Notes: generated by a model not told the origin, from the letters alone. DNA of 5,956 nucleotides from Pseudomonadota bacterium (GCA_021783385.1 JAJXTX010000165.1:1-5956), one strand, 5' to 3'. Counted from the stretch's first letter, positions 1-5,956 are shown. Translations and numbers: made by a program.

Positions 1-560
1 ACGGCAGCGTGGAGTACACCAACCTGCGCCCGCTCGGTCAGCGCGGGCACGCGGTGACCATGCTGTTCAGCTATATCGCCACCTGCGCGGCGTGCAACCT
101 GCACTCGCCGATCCACTGGGGCAGCGTTGCGCTTAACCTCACCGCGTACGCCGACACGATACGCGCGGCGAGCATCGAATACGGCGTCGACGAGGCGTTC
201 CTGCGCGCGATCATCCACGCCGAGAGTGCTTTCAATCCGCGCGCGCTGTCGCTCAAGGGTGCGCAGGGCCTGATGCAGCTGATGCCGGCCACGGCCAGCG
301 ACATGGGCGTGCTGGACGCGTTCAATACCGAGCAGAACATTCGCGGCGGTGCCCGCTACCTGAGCCTGCTGCTGCACGATTTCGGTGGCAACGAGCAACT
401 GGCCGCCGCCGCCTACAACGCCGGTCCCGGCGCCGTGCTGCGCTACAACGGCGTACCGCCTTATGCCGAGACCCAGGTCTATGTGCAGCGCGTGGACACG
501 CTGCGCAAACGCTACGGCGAGGCCATCCACCCGCCGCTGGCGGCGCGCGGGCCGGGTTGA
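1..560 (+). CDS. Lytic transglycosylase, SLT/GH23 family (5' end outside window)
   Basis: This is the C-terminal part of a periplasmic or envelope lytic transglycosylase, which cleaves the MurNAc-GlcNAc bond of peptidoglycan to give 1,6-anhydro ends. The frame is open to the left edge. A GTG at 9 is possible as a start, but the residues around it (GSVEYTN) look like the inside of an N-terminal DUF4124-like segment, so I treat the gene as 5'-truncated. Counting from that GTG, a CxxC lies at residues 26-29. The catalytic domain covers about 45-170, with the predicted catalytic Glu72 in HAESAFNP, then the family motifs GLMQLMPATA (87-96) and AYNAGPGAV (135-143). The end is complete at a TGA, 14 bases from the convergent protease gene. 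The family call is secure. The subfamily and the N-terminal domain are uncertain. Confidence 0.9.
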   Translation, partial: GSVEYTNLRPLGQRGHAVTMLFSYIATCAACNLHSPIHWGSVALNLTAYADTIRAASIEYGVDEAFLRAIIHAESAFNPRALSLKGAQGLMQLMPATASDMGVLDAFNTEQNIRGGARYLSLLLHDFGGNEQLAAAAYNAGPGAVLRYNGVPPYAETQVYVQRVDTLRKRYGEAIHPPLAARGPG

Positions 561-574
561 ATCCGGCGCCAGCC

Positions 575-1753
575 TCAGCCGCCGAGCGCGCCGGCGTTGC
601 TGTTCATCGGCGGCCGCTGCACCAGGGTCACTTGCACATGGAACGGGCTGCCATTGCGCAGGCCGGATACCTCGACCTTGCTGCCGGGCTTGAGTGCCGC
701 CTCGTGCCGGCGCAGGTCGGCGGGATCGAGAATGTCGTCGTTGCCCAGGCGCAACAGGATGTCGTTCGGCTGAATGCCGGCCAGCGCAGCCGGGCCGTCG
801 GGGTACACGTCGGTCACCTGCACGCCGCGCGCCGCCGCCGGCAGGCCACCGTTGGCCGCCACCGGCACGAACGCGTAGTCGGCGCCGAGCCAGCCGCGCA
901 CCACGTGGCCGGTGGTGATCAGCTGATCGAGCACGTTGCGGGCGGTGGCGACCGGGATGGCGAAGCCGATGCCTTCGGCGCCGGCGGCCTTGCCGATCAG
1001 CAGCGTATTGATGCCGACGAGCTTGCCCTGGGTGTTGATCAGGGCGCCGCCGGAATTGCCCAGGTTGATCGCCGCGTCGGTCTGGATGAAGTCCTCCGCG
1101 CTGGCGCGGTGCAGCTGCCGGCCGACGGCGCTGACGATGCCCATCGTCACGGTCTGGTTGAGTCCCAGCGGGTTGCCGATCGCCAACACCACGTCGCCGG
1201 CACGCAGCGGCTGATGGTTGGCCATGTGGATCACCGGCAGATTGCTGGCATCGATCCTGAGCACCGCCAGATCCGTCTCCTGGTCGGCGCCCACCAGGGT
1301 GGCCTTGGCGATGCGGCCGTCATACAGCAGCACCTGGATGTCCGCTGCTTTGGCGATCACGTGATTGTTGGTCAGCACGTAATCCTGCCCCTTTGCCCTG
1401 ACGATGACGCCTGAGCCCAGCGTCTGCTCGCGGTGCTGGTAGGTGGTGGGCTGGCCGCCGAGCAGCTGCTGCAGCACCGGGTTGTCGTACATCCGCACGG
1501 CCGGCTCCGAGACGATGCGGTTGGCGTAGATGTTCACCACCGACGGCGCCGCCACTGCCACTGCGTCAGCATAGGAGACCGGCGCCGTCATCGGCGCGGC
1601 CGCGGGCAGCTGCGCCGGCACCGTACTCAGTCCCAGCCGCGCCCGCAGGCGCTCGCCGCTGCCGGGCCAGATCAGCCCGATCACGAATGCCACCGCCAGC
1701 CCGAGTATCACGAAGCGGGTGATGAAGGCGAGCGTGCCGGCGGCGCGTTTCAT
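575..1753 (-). CDS. DegS/AlgW-type membrane-anchored serine protease with one PDZ domain
   Basis: The product is a trypsin-like HtrA-family endopeptidase of 392 residues facing the periplasm. One hydrophobic segment near the N-terminus (about 11-29), preceded by basic residues, should anchor it in the inner membrane. The protease domain (about 60-280) holds the complete triad: His131 in TNNHVI, Asp161 in ETDLAVL and Ser234 in GNSGG. A single PDZ domain follows at about 285-378. One membrane anchor, one PDZ and this length match DegS (about 355 residues) and AlgW (about 390) rather than DegP/DegQ, which have two PDZ domains. By family knowledge such proteases sense misfolded outer-membrane proteins through the PDZ and cut an RseA/MucA-type anti-sigma factor. 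No such partner is in this window, so the role is inferred. The ATG at 1751-1753 directly precedes the basic residues and anchor, but its ribosome binding site is weak. The gene is divergent from petA. Confidence 0.92.
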   Translation of the reverse strand: MKRAAGTLAFITRFVILGLAVAFVIGLIWPGSGERLRARLGLSTVPAQLPAAAPMTAPVSYADAVAVAAPSVVNIYANRIVSEPAVRMYDNPVLQQLLGGQPTTYQHREQTLGSGVIVRAKGQDYVLTNNHVIAKAADIQVLLYDGRIAKATLVGADQETDLAVLRIDASNLPVIHMANHQPLRAGDVVLAIGNPLGLNQTVTMGIVSAVGRQLHRASAEDFIQTDAAINLGNSGGALINTQGKLVGINTLLIGKAAGAEGIGFAIPVATARNVLDQLITTGHVVRGWLGADYAFVPVAANGGLPAAARGVQVTDVYPDGPAALAGIQPNDILLRLGNDDILDPADLRRHEAALKPGSKVEVSGLRNGSPFHVQVTLVQRPPMNSNAGALGG

Positions 1754-1912
1754 AATCGAGAGATCAATTCCGGCGGGTCGTGGATGAGGTCGCGGCGTAT
1801 CGACTCAGCCACTTGACCTTGATTGTACGGGGCAGGGGCTGACGCTACACTAACGCGATATTCGCGGGGCTTGTTTCCCCGTCACGACATTCGCAATGCA
1901 CCGGAGAGCCTG
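1754..1912. promoter_or_regulatory. Divergent intergenic region between the DegS-type gene and petA
   Basis: This stretch of about 160 bases must hold the promoters of the protease gene (leftward) and of the pet operon (rightward). Reading right, TACACT at 1846-1851 is a plausible -10 (four of six consensus bases). It is spaced 17 bases from a poor -35, TTGTAC at 1823-1828. A better -35 match, TTGACC at 1813-1818, is too far away to pair with it. Reading left, TACAAT (complement of 1822-1827) is a good -10 match, but I see no convincing -35 for it. The two candidates nearly overlap. No operator for a named regulator was recognised. Only the presence of promoters here is well supported, not the exact elements. 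Confidence 0.4.
1865..1881 (+). other. Small hairpin in the petA leader
   Basis: CGGGG at 1865-1869 pairs with CCCCG at 1877-1881 around a seven-base loop, and a flanking G-U pair can extend the stem. It lies about 30 bases upstream of the petA start codon and would be in the 5' leader if the candidate -10 at 1846-1851 is used. The stem is short for a high-GC sequence and may be chance. No U-run follows, so it is not an intrinsic terminator. Confidence 0.25.
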
Positions 1913-2509
1913 ATGGCGAACGAAGTTGTCGATCCCGGCCGCCGTCGGTTCCTGACAGCAGCCACCGCGGTAGTGGGTGGCGTGGGAATCGTGTCGGCAG
2001 CCGTGCCCTTTATCAAGTCATGGGAACCGAGCGCCCGCGCCATGGCTGCCGGCGCACCGGTGACCCAGTCGCTGAAGAAGATCGAGCTGGGCCAGCAGCT
2101 GATCGTGGGCTGGCGCAGCCTGCCGGTATTCATTGTCAACCGCACGCCGGCCCAACTGGCAGCGCTGCCCGGCCAGGATCCCCGCCTGGTGGACCCCAAG
2201 TCGCAGGTTGACCAGCAGCCCAAGTACGCCCAGAACGAGGCGCGCTCGATCAAGCCCGAGTGGCTGGTGATGATCGGTATCTGCACGCATCTGGGCTGCG
2301 TGCCCACCTATGTTGGCGAGATGAAGCCGGAGCCGTTCGACCCGAACTGGCAGGGCGGCTATTACTGTCCATGCCATCACTCGCGCTACGACATGGCGGG
2401 CCGCGTCTATCAGGGGGTGCCGGCGCCAAAGAACATGGAGATTCCGCCCTATCACTACATTGATGACATGACGATCCAGATTGGTGTGGATCCGAAGGGA
2501 GCCGCCTGA
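1913..2509 (+). CDS. petA: Ubiquinol-cytochrome c reductase, Rieske iron-sulfur subunit
   Basis: PetA carries the 2Fe-2S cluster that takes the first electron from quinol at the Qo site of cytochrome bc1 and passes it to cytochrome c1. The ATG at 1913 gives 198 residues and has GGAG six bases upstream. A longer in-frame reading from 1823 would place extra sequence ahead of the signal and is not supported. RR at 10-11 within RRRFL fits the Tat consensus and precedes the retained membrane anchor (about 17-35), as usual for Rieske proteins. Cluster box I is CTHLGC (Cys124, His126, Cys129). Box II is CPCHHS (Cys152, Cys154, His155). Cys124, His126, Cys152 and His155 are the predicted ligands, and Cys129-Cys154 the expected disulfide. 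Ser157 and Tyr159, which tune the potential in homologues, are kept. Residue 156 is His where Gly is usual. The stop overlaps the petB start. Confidence 0.97.
   Translation: MANEVVDPGRRRFLTAATAVVGGVGIVSAAVPFIKSWEPSARAMAAGAPVTQSLKKIELGQQLIVGWRSLPVFIVNRTPAQLAALPGQDPRLVDPKSQVDQQPKYAQNEARSIKPEWLVMIGICTHLGCVPTYVGEMKPEPFDPNWQGGYYCPCHHSRYDMAGRVYQGVPAPKNMEIPPYHYIDDMTIQIGVDPKGAA
2495..2501 (+). promoter_or_regulatory. Ribosome binding site of petB inside petA
   Basis: AAGGGAG lies seven bases before the petB ATG, within the last codons of petA. It is one of the stronger Shine-Dalgarno matches in the window. Together with the TGATG stop/start overlap at 2507-2511, it supports coupled translation of the Rieske protein and cytochrome b. 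Confidence 0.7.
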
Positions 2510-3810
2510 TGTCCAACGTATTCAGCAATATCGGCGACTGGATCACCGAGCGTTCGCCCGGCCTGATGCCGATGTACCGCAAGCACCTGACCGAGTACTA
2601 CGCGCCGAAGAACTTCAACCTCTGGTACTACTTCGGTTCGTTGGCGTTCCTGGTGCTGATCAACCAGATCGTCACGGGTATCTTCCTGACGATGAACTAC
2701 AACCCGAGTGCGGCCGGCGCGTTCGACTCGGTGCAGTACATCATGCGCGACGTGCAGTGGGGCTGGCTGATCCGCTACATGCATTCCACCGGCGCCTCGC
2801 TGTTCTTCGTGGTGGTCTTTCTGCACATGTTCCGCGGCATCATGTACGGCTCGTACAAGAAGCCACGCGAACTGGTGTGGCTGCTCGGCATGCTGATTTA
2901 CCTGGCCTTGATGGCCGAGGCCTTCATGGGCTACGTGCTGCCGTGGGGCAACATGTCGTTCTGGGGCGCCAAGGTGATCATCTCGCTGTTCGGCACCATT
3001 CCGGTGATCGGCAACGGCCTGGTCGAGTGGATCATGGGCGATTTCCTGCCCGGCGATGCCACTCTCAACCGCTTCTTCGCGTTGCACGTGATCGCGCTGC
3101 CGCTGGTGCTGCTGCTGCTGGTGGTGCTGCATCTTGCCGCGTTGCACGAGGTGGGTTCCAACAACCCGGATGGCGTCGAGATCAAGAAGGGGCCCAAGGG
3201 CAACCGCTGGAGCCCGCTGGCACCCGCCGACGGCATTCCATTCCATCCGTACTACACGGTGAAGGATATCGTGGGCGTGGGCTTCTTCCTGCTGATCGCG
3301 GCGTTCATCATCTTCTTTGCGCCGACGCTGGGTGGCTGGTTCCTGGAACATGACAACTCGATCATGGCCAACAACCTGATCACGCCGGCCGAGATCAAGC
3401 CGGTCTGGTACTTCACCCCGTTCTACGCGATCGTGCGAATGATCCCCTCGTTCATGGGTTCGGCGGTGTGGGGCGTGCTGGCGATGTTCGGGGCGATTGC
3501 GGTGCTGTTCCTGCTTCCCTGGTTCGACCGCGGCAAGGTCAAGTCGATCCGCTATCGCGGCACCGGCTTCAAGGTGGCCCTTGCGGTGTTCGTGCTGGCC
3601 TTCATGGGGCTGGGGGCGGTCGGCGCCGGTGTTACCGCCGAGGTGATACCGGAGTGGTTCGGCAACGTGAACCTGACAACCTGGGAAAACCTGTTCGGTC
3701 GCGTGATGACAGCTCTGTACTTCGGCTTCTTCGCCTTCCTCTGGGCCTACACGTACTTCGGCTGGGAGAAGACCAAACCGGTTCCGGATCGGGTGACCAT
3801 GCATGACTAA
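2509..3810 (+). CDS. petB: Cytochrome b subunit of the cytochrome bc1 complex
   Basis: PetB is the quinol-oxidising and quinone-reducing membrane subunit of complex III and binds two b hemes. The product has 433 residues, normal for bacterial full-length cytochrome b with both b6-like and subunit-IV-like parts. Eight hydrophobic helices can be placed at roughly 38-60, 88-110, 125-147, 190-212, 256-275, 315-337, 355-375 and 399-417. Heme ligands are His92 and His106 in helix B and His193 and His208 in helix D. The first pair has 13 residues between, the second 14. The Qo-site elements are visible as GNMSFWGAKVI at 147-157 and PVWY at 298-301, a variant of the PEWY motif of mitochondria and alphaproteobacteria. 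ALHEVGSNNP closes helix D as in homologues. The start shares a base with the petA stop. The end lies 31 bases before the preferred petC start and overlaps an alternative one. Confidence 0.98.
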   Translation: MSNVFSNIGDWITERSPGLMPMYRKHLTEYYAPKNFNLWYYFGSLAFLVLINQIVTGIFLTMNYNPSAAGAFDSVQYIMRDVQWGWLIRYMHSTGASLFFVVVFLHMFRGIMYGSYKKPRELVWLLGMLIYLALMAEAFMGYVLPWGNMSFWGAKVIISLFGTIPVIGNGLVEWIMGDFLPGDATLNRFFALHVIALPLVLLLLVVLHLAALHEVGSNNPDGVEIKKGPKGNRWSPLAPADGIPFHPYYTVKDIVGVGFFLLIAAFIIFFAPTLGGWFLEHDNSIMANNLITPAEIKPVWYFTPFYAIVRMIPSFMGSAVWGVLAMFGAIAVLFLLPWFDRGKVKSIRYRGTGFKVALAVFVLAFMGLGAVGAGVTAEVIPEWFGNVNLTTWENLFGRVMTALYFGFFAFLWAYTYFGWEKTKPVPDRVTMHD

Positions 3811-3841
3811 GCGGCAGTTCTTGACCACACGGGGCGTCCTG

Positions 3842-4573
3842 ATGAAGCAGTTCCTTCCTTCGCTGGCGCTGGCTTTCGGCCTGCTGGTAGGCGCCGCCCC
3901 GGCGCACGCCGAAAGCGGCCCGGCGCTGCTGTCGTCCGGCGCCAACGTCAGCGACCAGGCCTCGCTGCAGCGCGGCGCCAAGCTGTTCTTCGACTACTGT
4001 GTCGGCTGCCATTCGCTGAAGTACATGCGCTACTCGCGCATGGCTGCAGACATCGGCCTGTCCGAGCAGGACGTGATGCAGAATCTCAATTTCACCGGGG
4101 CTCGCTTCGACGATCCGGTGATCTCGCACATGCCTGCAGCGCTGGCCGCCCAGTGGTTCGGCAAGGCGCCACCGGATCTGTCGCTGGAAGTGAGCGCCAA
4201 GGGTGCCGATTGGGTCTACACCTATCTCAACTCCTTCTACCTGGATCCGCACAGCCCGATCGGCTGGAACAATACGCTGCTGCCGAACGCAGCGATGCCG
4301 TTTCCACTGTCCGAGCTGCAGGGCCTGCAGACGGCGGTGATGAAACCCGGCAGCCAGGACGAAGTGGAGAAGCTCACGCTTGCGCATCCCGGGTCGATGA
4401 CGCCGGCGCAGTTCCAGCAGGCTACCCGCGACCTCACCAACTTCCTCGACTACGTGTCCGAACCGGCGGCGCTGCAGCGCCACAAGTACGGCATCTGGGT
4501 GCTGCTGTTCCTGGTGGTATTCACCTTGCTGGCGTACCTGTTGAAGAAGGAATACTGGAAAGACGTTCACTGA
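3842..4573 (+). CDS. petC: Cytochrome c1 subunit of the cytochrome bc1 complex
   Basis: PetC receives electrons from the Rieske cluster and passes them to soluble or membrane cytochrome c on the periplasmic side. From the ATG at 3842 the product has 243 residues. It begins with a classical signal peptide (MK, a hydrophobic stretch, then PAHA with predicted cleavage after residue 23). CVGCH at 53-57 binds heme c covalently. Met152 in NAAMPFP is the likely axial ligand. A C-terminal helix at about 218-234 anchors the protein, and the end LLKKEYWKDVH closely resembles Pseudomonas cytochrome c1. An upstream ATG at 3803 is in frame and overlaps the petB stop by eight bases. I prefer 3842 because the extra 13 codons (ACT, CGG, ACA and others) are unlike the gene's codon use, and because known homologues start at about this point. 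Both starts have only weak ribosome binding sites. Confidence 0.96.
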   Translation: MKQFLPSLALAFGLLVGAAPAHAESGPALLSSGANVSDQASLQRGAKLFFDYCVGCHSLKYMRYSRMAADIGLSEQDVMQNLNFTGARFDDPVISHMPAALAAQWFGKAPPDLSLEVSAKGADWVYTYLNSFYLDPHSPIGWNNTLLPNAAMPFPLSELQGLQTAVMKPGSQDEVEKLTLAHPGSMTPAQFQQATRDLTNFLDYVSEPAALQRHKYGIWVLLFLVVFTLLAYLLKKEYWKDVH

Positions 4574-4589
4574 GCCGCATGGCATCATC

Positions 4590-4620
4590 CGACTGCGGCG
4601 GCCTTGAGCCGCCGCAGTCG
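4590..4620 (+). terminator. Strong hairpin between petC and sspA, terminator- or attenuator-like
   Basis: The 13-base arm CGACTGCGGCGGC at 4590-4602 pairs perfectly with its complement at 4608-4620 around the five-base loop CTTGA. It starts 16 bases after the petC stop and ends 22 bases before the sspA ATG. A run of T does not follow (the next bases are TCTCACC), and there is none on the opposite strand, so it is not a canonical intrinsic terminator. It could reduce read-through into sspAB, protect the 3' end of the petABC message, or mark a processing site. The structure is certain from the sequence; its function is inferred. Confidence 0.55.
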
Positions 4621-4642
4621 TCTCACCGATGGGGAATCGAGC

Positions 4643-5281
4643 ATGGTTCAAAACGCTCGCTCGCGTACCGTACTGACGCTGTATACCACCGCCGATGACA
4701 TCCAGTGTCACCGCGCGCGCCTGGTGCTGGCCGCCAAAGGCGTCAGCTATGAGCGCGTGCTGGTGGATCCGGCCAAACCGCCGGAGGATCTGATCGATCT
4801 GAACCCGTACGCCAGCACGCCGACGCTGGTCGACCGTGACCTCACCCTGTTCGACACCTCGGTGGTCTGCGAGTACCTCGACGAGCGTTACCCGCATCCG
4901 CCGCTGATGCCGATCGACCCGCTGTCGCGCGCGCGCCTGCGGGTGGCCGCAGTGCGCATCGAGCGCGACTGGCTGACCGAGGTGGATGCCATCCGCGCCG
5001 GTGGCCGCCCGGCCGAGGCGGCGCGCAAGCGCCTGCGCGAGCAGCTGCTGGCCACGCTGCCGCTGTTCAAGGCATCGAAGTTCTTTCTCAACCCGGAGAT
5101 GAGCCTGGTCGATTGCCTGGTGGCGCCGGTGATCTGGCGGCTGCCGTGGCTGGGCGTGGAGCTGGGTCGCGAAGGCAAGTCGATCATCGACTACGGCGAG
5201 CGGTTGTTCCACAGCCAGGGTTTCACCCGCAGCATGACCGACCAGGAAAAGGCCATGCGGCCGCTGCATGAGCACGAATGA
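4643..5281 (+). CDS. sspA: Stringent starvation protein A, RNA polymerase-associated regulator
   Basis: SspA is a glutathione-S-transferase-fold protein that binds RNA polymerase and changes promoter choice under starvation and acid stress; it has no known GST activity. The ATG at 4643, with GGGGA seven bases upstream, gives 212 residues, about the length of the Escherichia coli protein. The thioredoxin-like N-terminal part (about 9-83) contains DLIDLNPYASTPTLVDR at 49-65 and the hallmark CEYLDERYPHPPLMP at 76-90. Within it, Pro84-His85-Pro86 corresponds to the surface pocket reported as essential in E. coli SspA. The all-helical C-terminal part includes ARKRLREQLL and FLNPEMSLVDC. The frame overlaps sspB by 14 bases, so the two are probably translated together. 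Whether transcription comes from petABC, from a promoter near 4574-4642, or both is not clear. I see no good promoter in that short gap. Confidence 0.96.
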   Translation: MVQNARSRTVLTLYTTADDIQCHRARLVLAAKGVSYERVLVDPAKPPEDLIDLNPYASTPTLVDRDLTLFDTSVVCEYLDERYPHPPLMPIDPLSRARLRVAAVRIERDWLTEVDAIRAGGRPAEAARKRLREQLLATLPLFKASKFFLNPEMSLVDCLVAPVIWRLPWLGVELGREGKSIIDYGERLFHSQGFTRSMTDQEKAMRPLHEHE

Positions 5282-5729
5282 GCCAACTTCGATGAGTTCC
5301 AATCGCCCGTATCTGCTGCGGGCGATCTACGACTGGATCAGCGACAACAACCTGACTCCGTATGTGCTGGTCGACGCCGGCTTCGAGGGCGTGCGGGTGC
5401 CGCCGCAGGTGATCAGGAACGGCCAGGTGGTATTGAACCTGGCGATGCGTGCGGTCGGCAATCTGGACCTGGGCAACGAATGGATCAGTTTCCAGGCGCG
5501 TTTTTCCGGAGTCAGCCACGCCATCCATATTCCGGTGCAGGCAGTGCTGGCGCTGTATGCGCAGGAGAACGGCCAGGGCATGATGTTTCCGGCCGACGAG
5601 GGCGGCGGTGATGCGCCGCCACCCGCACCTCCTTCGCCACCCGACGATGCGCCTGCGTCCCCCGAGGCATCCGTCACCGGCGCGGACAAGCCCAAGCGCA
5701 GCGCACCGCATCTTCGCGTGGTCAAGTAA
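5268..5729 (+). CDS. sspB: ClpXP protease specificity-enhancing factor SspB
   Basis: SspB is the adaptor that binds the ssrA degradation tag and tethers tagged proteins to ClpX, speeding clearance of products rescued by tmRNA. The 153-residue product has the folded peptide-binding domain at about 12-108, with PYLLRAIYDWI, VVLNLAMRAVGNL and VLALYAQENGQGMMF, all close to the E. coli protein. A flexible tail rich in Pro, Ala and Asp (about 110-140) follows. The last residues, LRVVK, are identical to the E. coli C-terminus, the known ClpX-binding motif. The ATG at 5268 overlaps sspA by 14 bases. An in-frame ATG at 5292, after the sspA stop, would remove eight residues and keep the conserved domain. 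Neither has a strong ribosome binding site, so the start is uncertain, but the gene is not. Confidence 0.96.
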   Translation: MSTNEPTSMSSNRPYLLRAIYDWISDNNLTPYVLVDAGFEGVRVPPQVIRNGQVVLNLAMRAVGNLDLGNEWISFQARFSGVSHAIHIPVQAVLALYAQENGQGMMFPADEGGGDAPPPAPPSPPDDAPASPEASVTGADKPKRSAPHLRVVK

Positions 5730-5733
5730 TCTT

Positions 5734-5956
5734 TCAGTTTGACCGGTCGTTGGTGCGTCGGCGCGCATCCAGTGAAATCACGTTGTCGTGCGGCGCCGGC
5801 AGAGTCGCGCGCGCGGGCGGCTCGTCCGTCGCCGGCGCGCTCGTGGGCAGGCTCAGGCGGCTGAGCGCGCTGCCGATCATCCACAGGCGACCCGGCTCGC
5901 GGTCGTTGCCGTCAATGCTCACTTCGAAACCGTAGCAGCGTTCGATGCGGCGCTGC
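5734..5956 (-). CDS. Unrecognised protein, C-terminal part (5' end outside window)
   Basis: The frame is open from the right edge of the window to a TGA at 5734-5736, giving about 73 visible residues. A GTG at 5920-5922 could be read as a start. However, coding-like sequence continues upstream of it (QRRIERCYGFEVSIDG), so the gene most likely begins outside the window. The first half looks folded (RRIERCYGFEVSIDGNDREP, then LWMIGSALSRLSL). It is followed by a low-complexity Pro/Ala/Thr stretch and the basic end NVISLDARRRTNDRSN. I do not recognise a family. It converges on sspB with four bases between the stops and no visible terminator. Codon use looks like its neighbours. Confidence 0.55.
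   Translation of the reverse strand, partial: QRRIERCYGFEVSIDGNDREPGRLWMIGSALSRLSLPTSAPATDEPPARATLPAPHDNVISLDARRRTNDRSN

Noticed and set aside
557..1414. Plus-strand open frame of about 285 codons opposite the serine protease
   Set aside because: It is antisense to a protease with an intact catalytic triad and PDZ domain. Its His, Gln, Val and Ala-rich sequence mirrors that gene's codons.
1813..1851. TTGACC (1813-1818) paired with TACACT (1846-1851) as a sigma-70 promoter for petA
   Set aside because: The spacer would be 27 bases, far from the usual 16-18, so the pair cannot act as one promoter.
1823..1912. N-terminal extension of petA from 1823
   Set aside because: The added 30 residues would precede a Tat signal that must be near the N-terminus, and the ATG at 1913 has its own well-placed GGAG.
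3803..3841. Upstream petC start overlapping the petB stop
   Set aside because: Codon use in this stretch is unlike petC, and homologues begin near 3842 with a standard signal peptide. It remains possible because an overlap start would allow coupling.
2455..3981. Long minus-strand open frame of about 508 codons opposite petB and the start of petC
   Set aside because: It lies antisense to a certain gene, is rich in His, Gln, Arg and Glu in the manner of high-GC shadow frames, and has no recognisable domain. The absence of stops follows from the codon bias of petB.
4604..4642. sspA start upstream of 4643 at a TTG near 4604
   Set aside because: It would start inside the loop of the hairpin and add residues absent from SspA homologues. 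The ATG at 4643 has a clear ribosome binding site and gives the family length.
3632..5302. Long minus-strand open frame of about 556 codons opposite petC and sspA
   Set aside because: It crosses three well-supported genes and their junctions, has shadow-type composition, and shows no motif. It would also need to run through the hairpin at 4590-4620.

Overview
The window is high-GC (by eye well over 60 percent) and densely coded. It looks like part of a gammaproteobacterial chromosome, most likely from the Xanthomonas/Rhodanobacter side of the class. That placement is an inference from protein style: gammaproteobacterial-type SspA and SspB, a PetABC set resembling the Pseudomonas one, and a lytic transglycosylase with a CxxC segment before its catalytic domain. 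No mobile element, CRISPR array, tRNA or rRNA was seen.

Layout. At the left edge is the 3' part of a lytic transglycosylase gene on the + strand. It converges, 14 bases away, on a minus-strand gene for a membrane-anchored DegS/AlgW-type serine protease. A divergent intergenic region of about 160 bases (1754-1912) separates the protease start from the main + strand block. That block is petA (Rieske protein), petB (cytochrome b) and petC (cytochrome c1), followed after a strong hairpin by sspA and sspB. The right edge holds the 3' part of an unrecognised minus-strand gene that converges on sspB with only four bases between the stop codons.

How the genes work together. PetA, PetB and PetC are the three catalytic subunits of the cytochrome bc1 complex, which oxidises quinol, reduces cytochrome c and moves protons. 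petA and petB share the A of a TGATG, and petC follows closely, so one transcript with translational coupling is likely. SspA is an RNA-polymerase-associated regulator and SspB is the adaptor that brings ssrA-tagged proteins to ClpXP. Their frames overlap by 14 bases. The pet-ssp arrangement is also known from Pseudomonas, so the core of this window is ordinary conserved chromosome.

No undescribed system was found. The points most worth a second look are sequence-level. The second Rieske cluster box carries His where Gly is usual. Cytochrome b has a PVWY Qo motif and a 14-residue gap between its helix D histidines. A 13-bp perfect hairpin without a U-tract lies between petC and sspA. The truncated gene at the right edge could not be identified.
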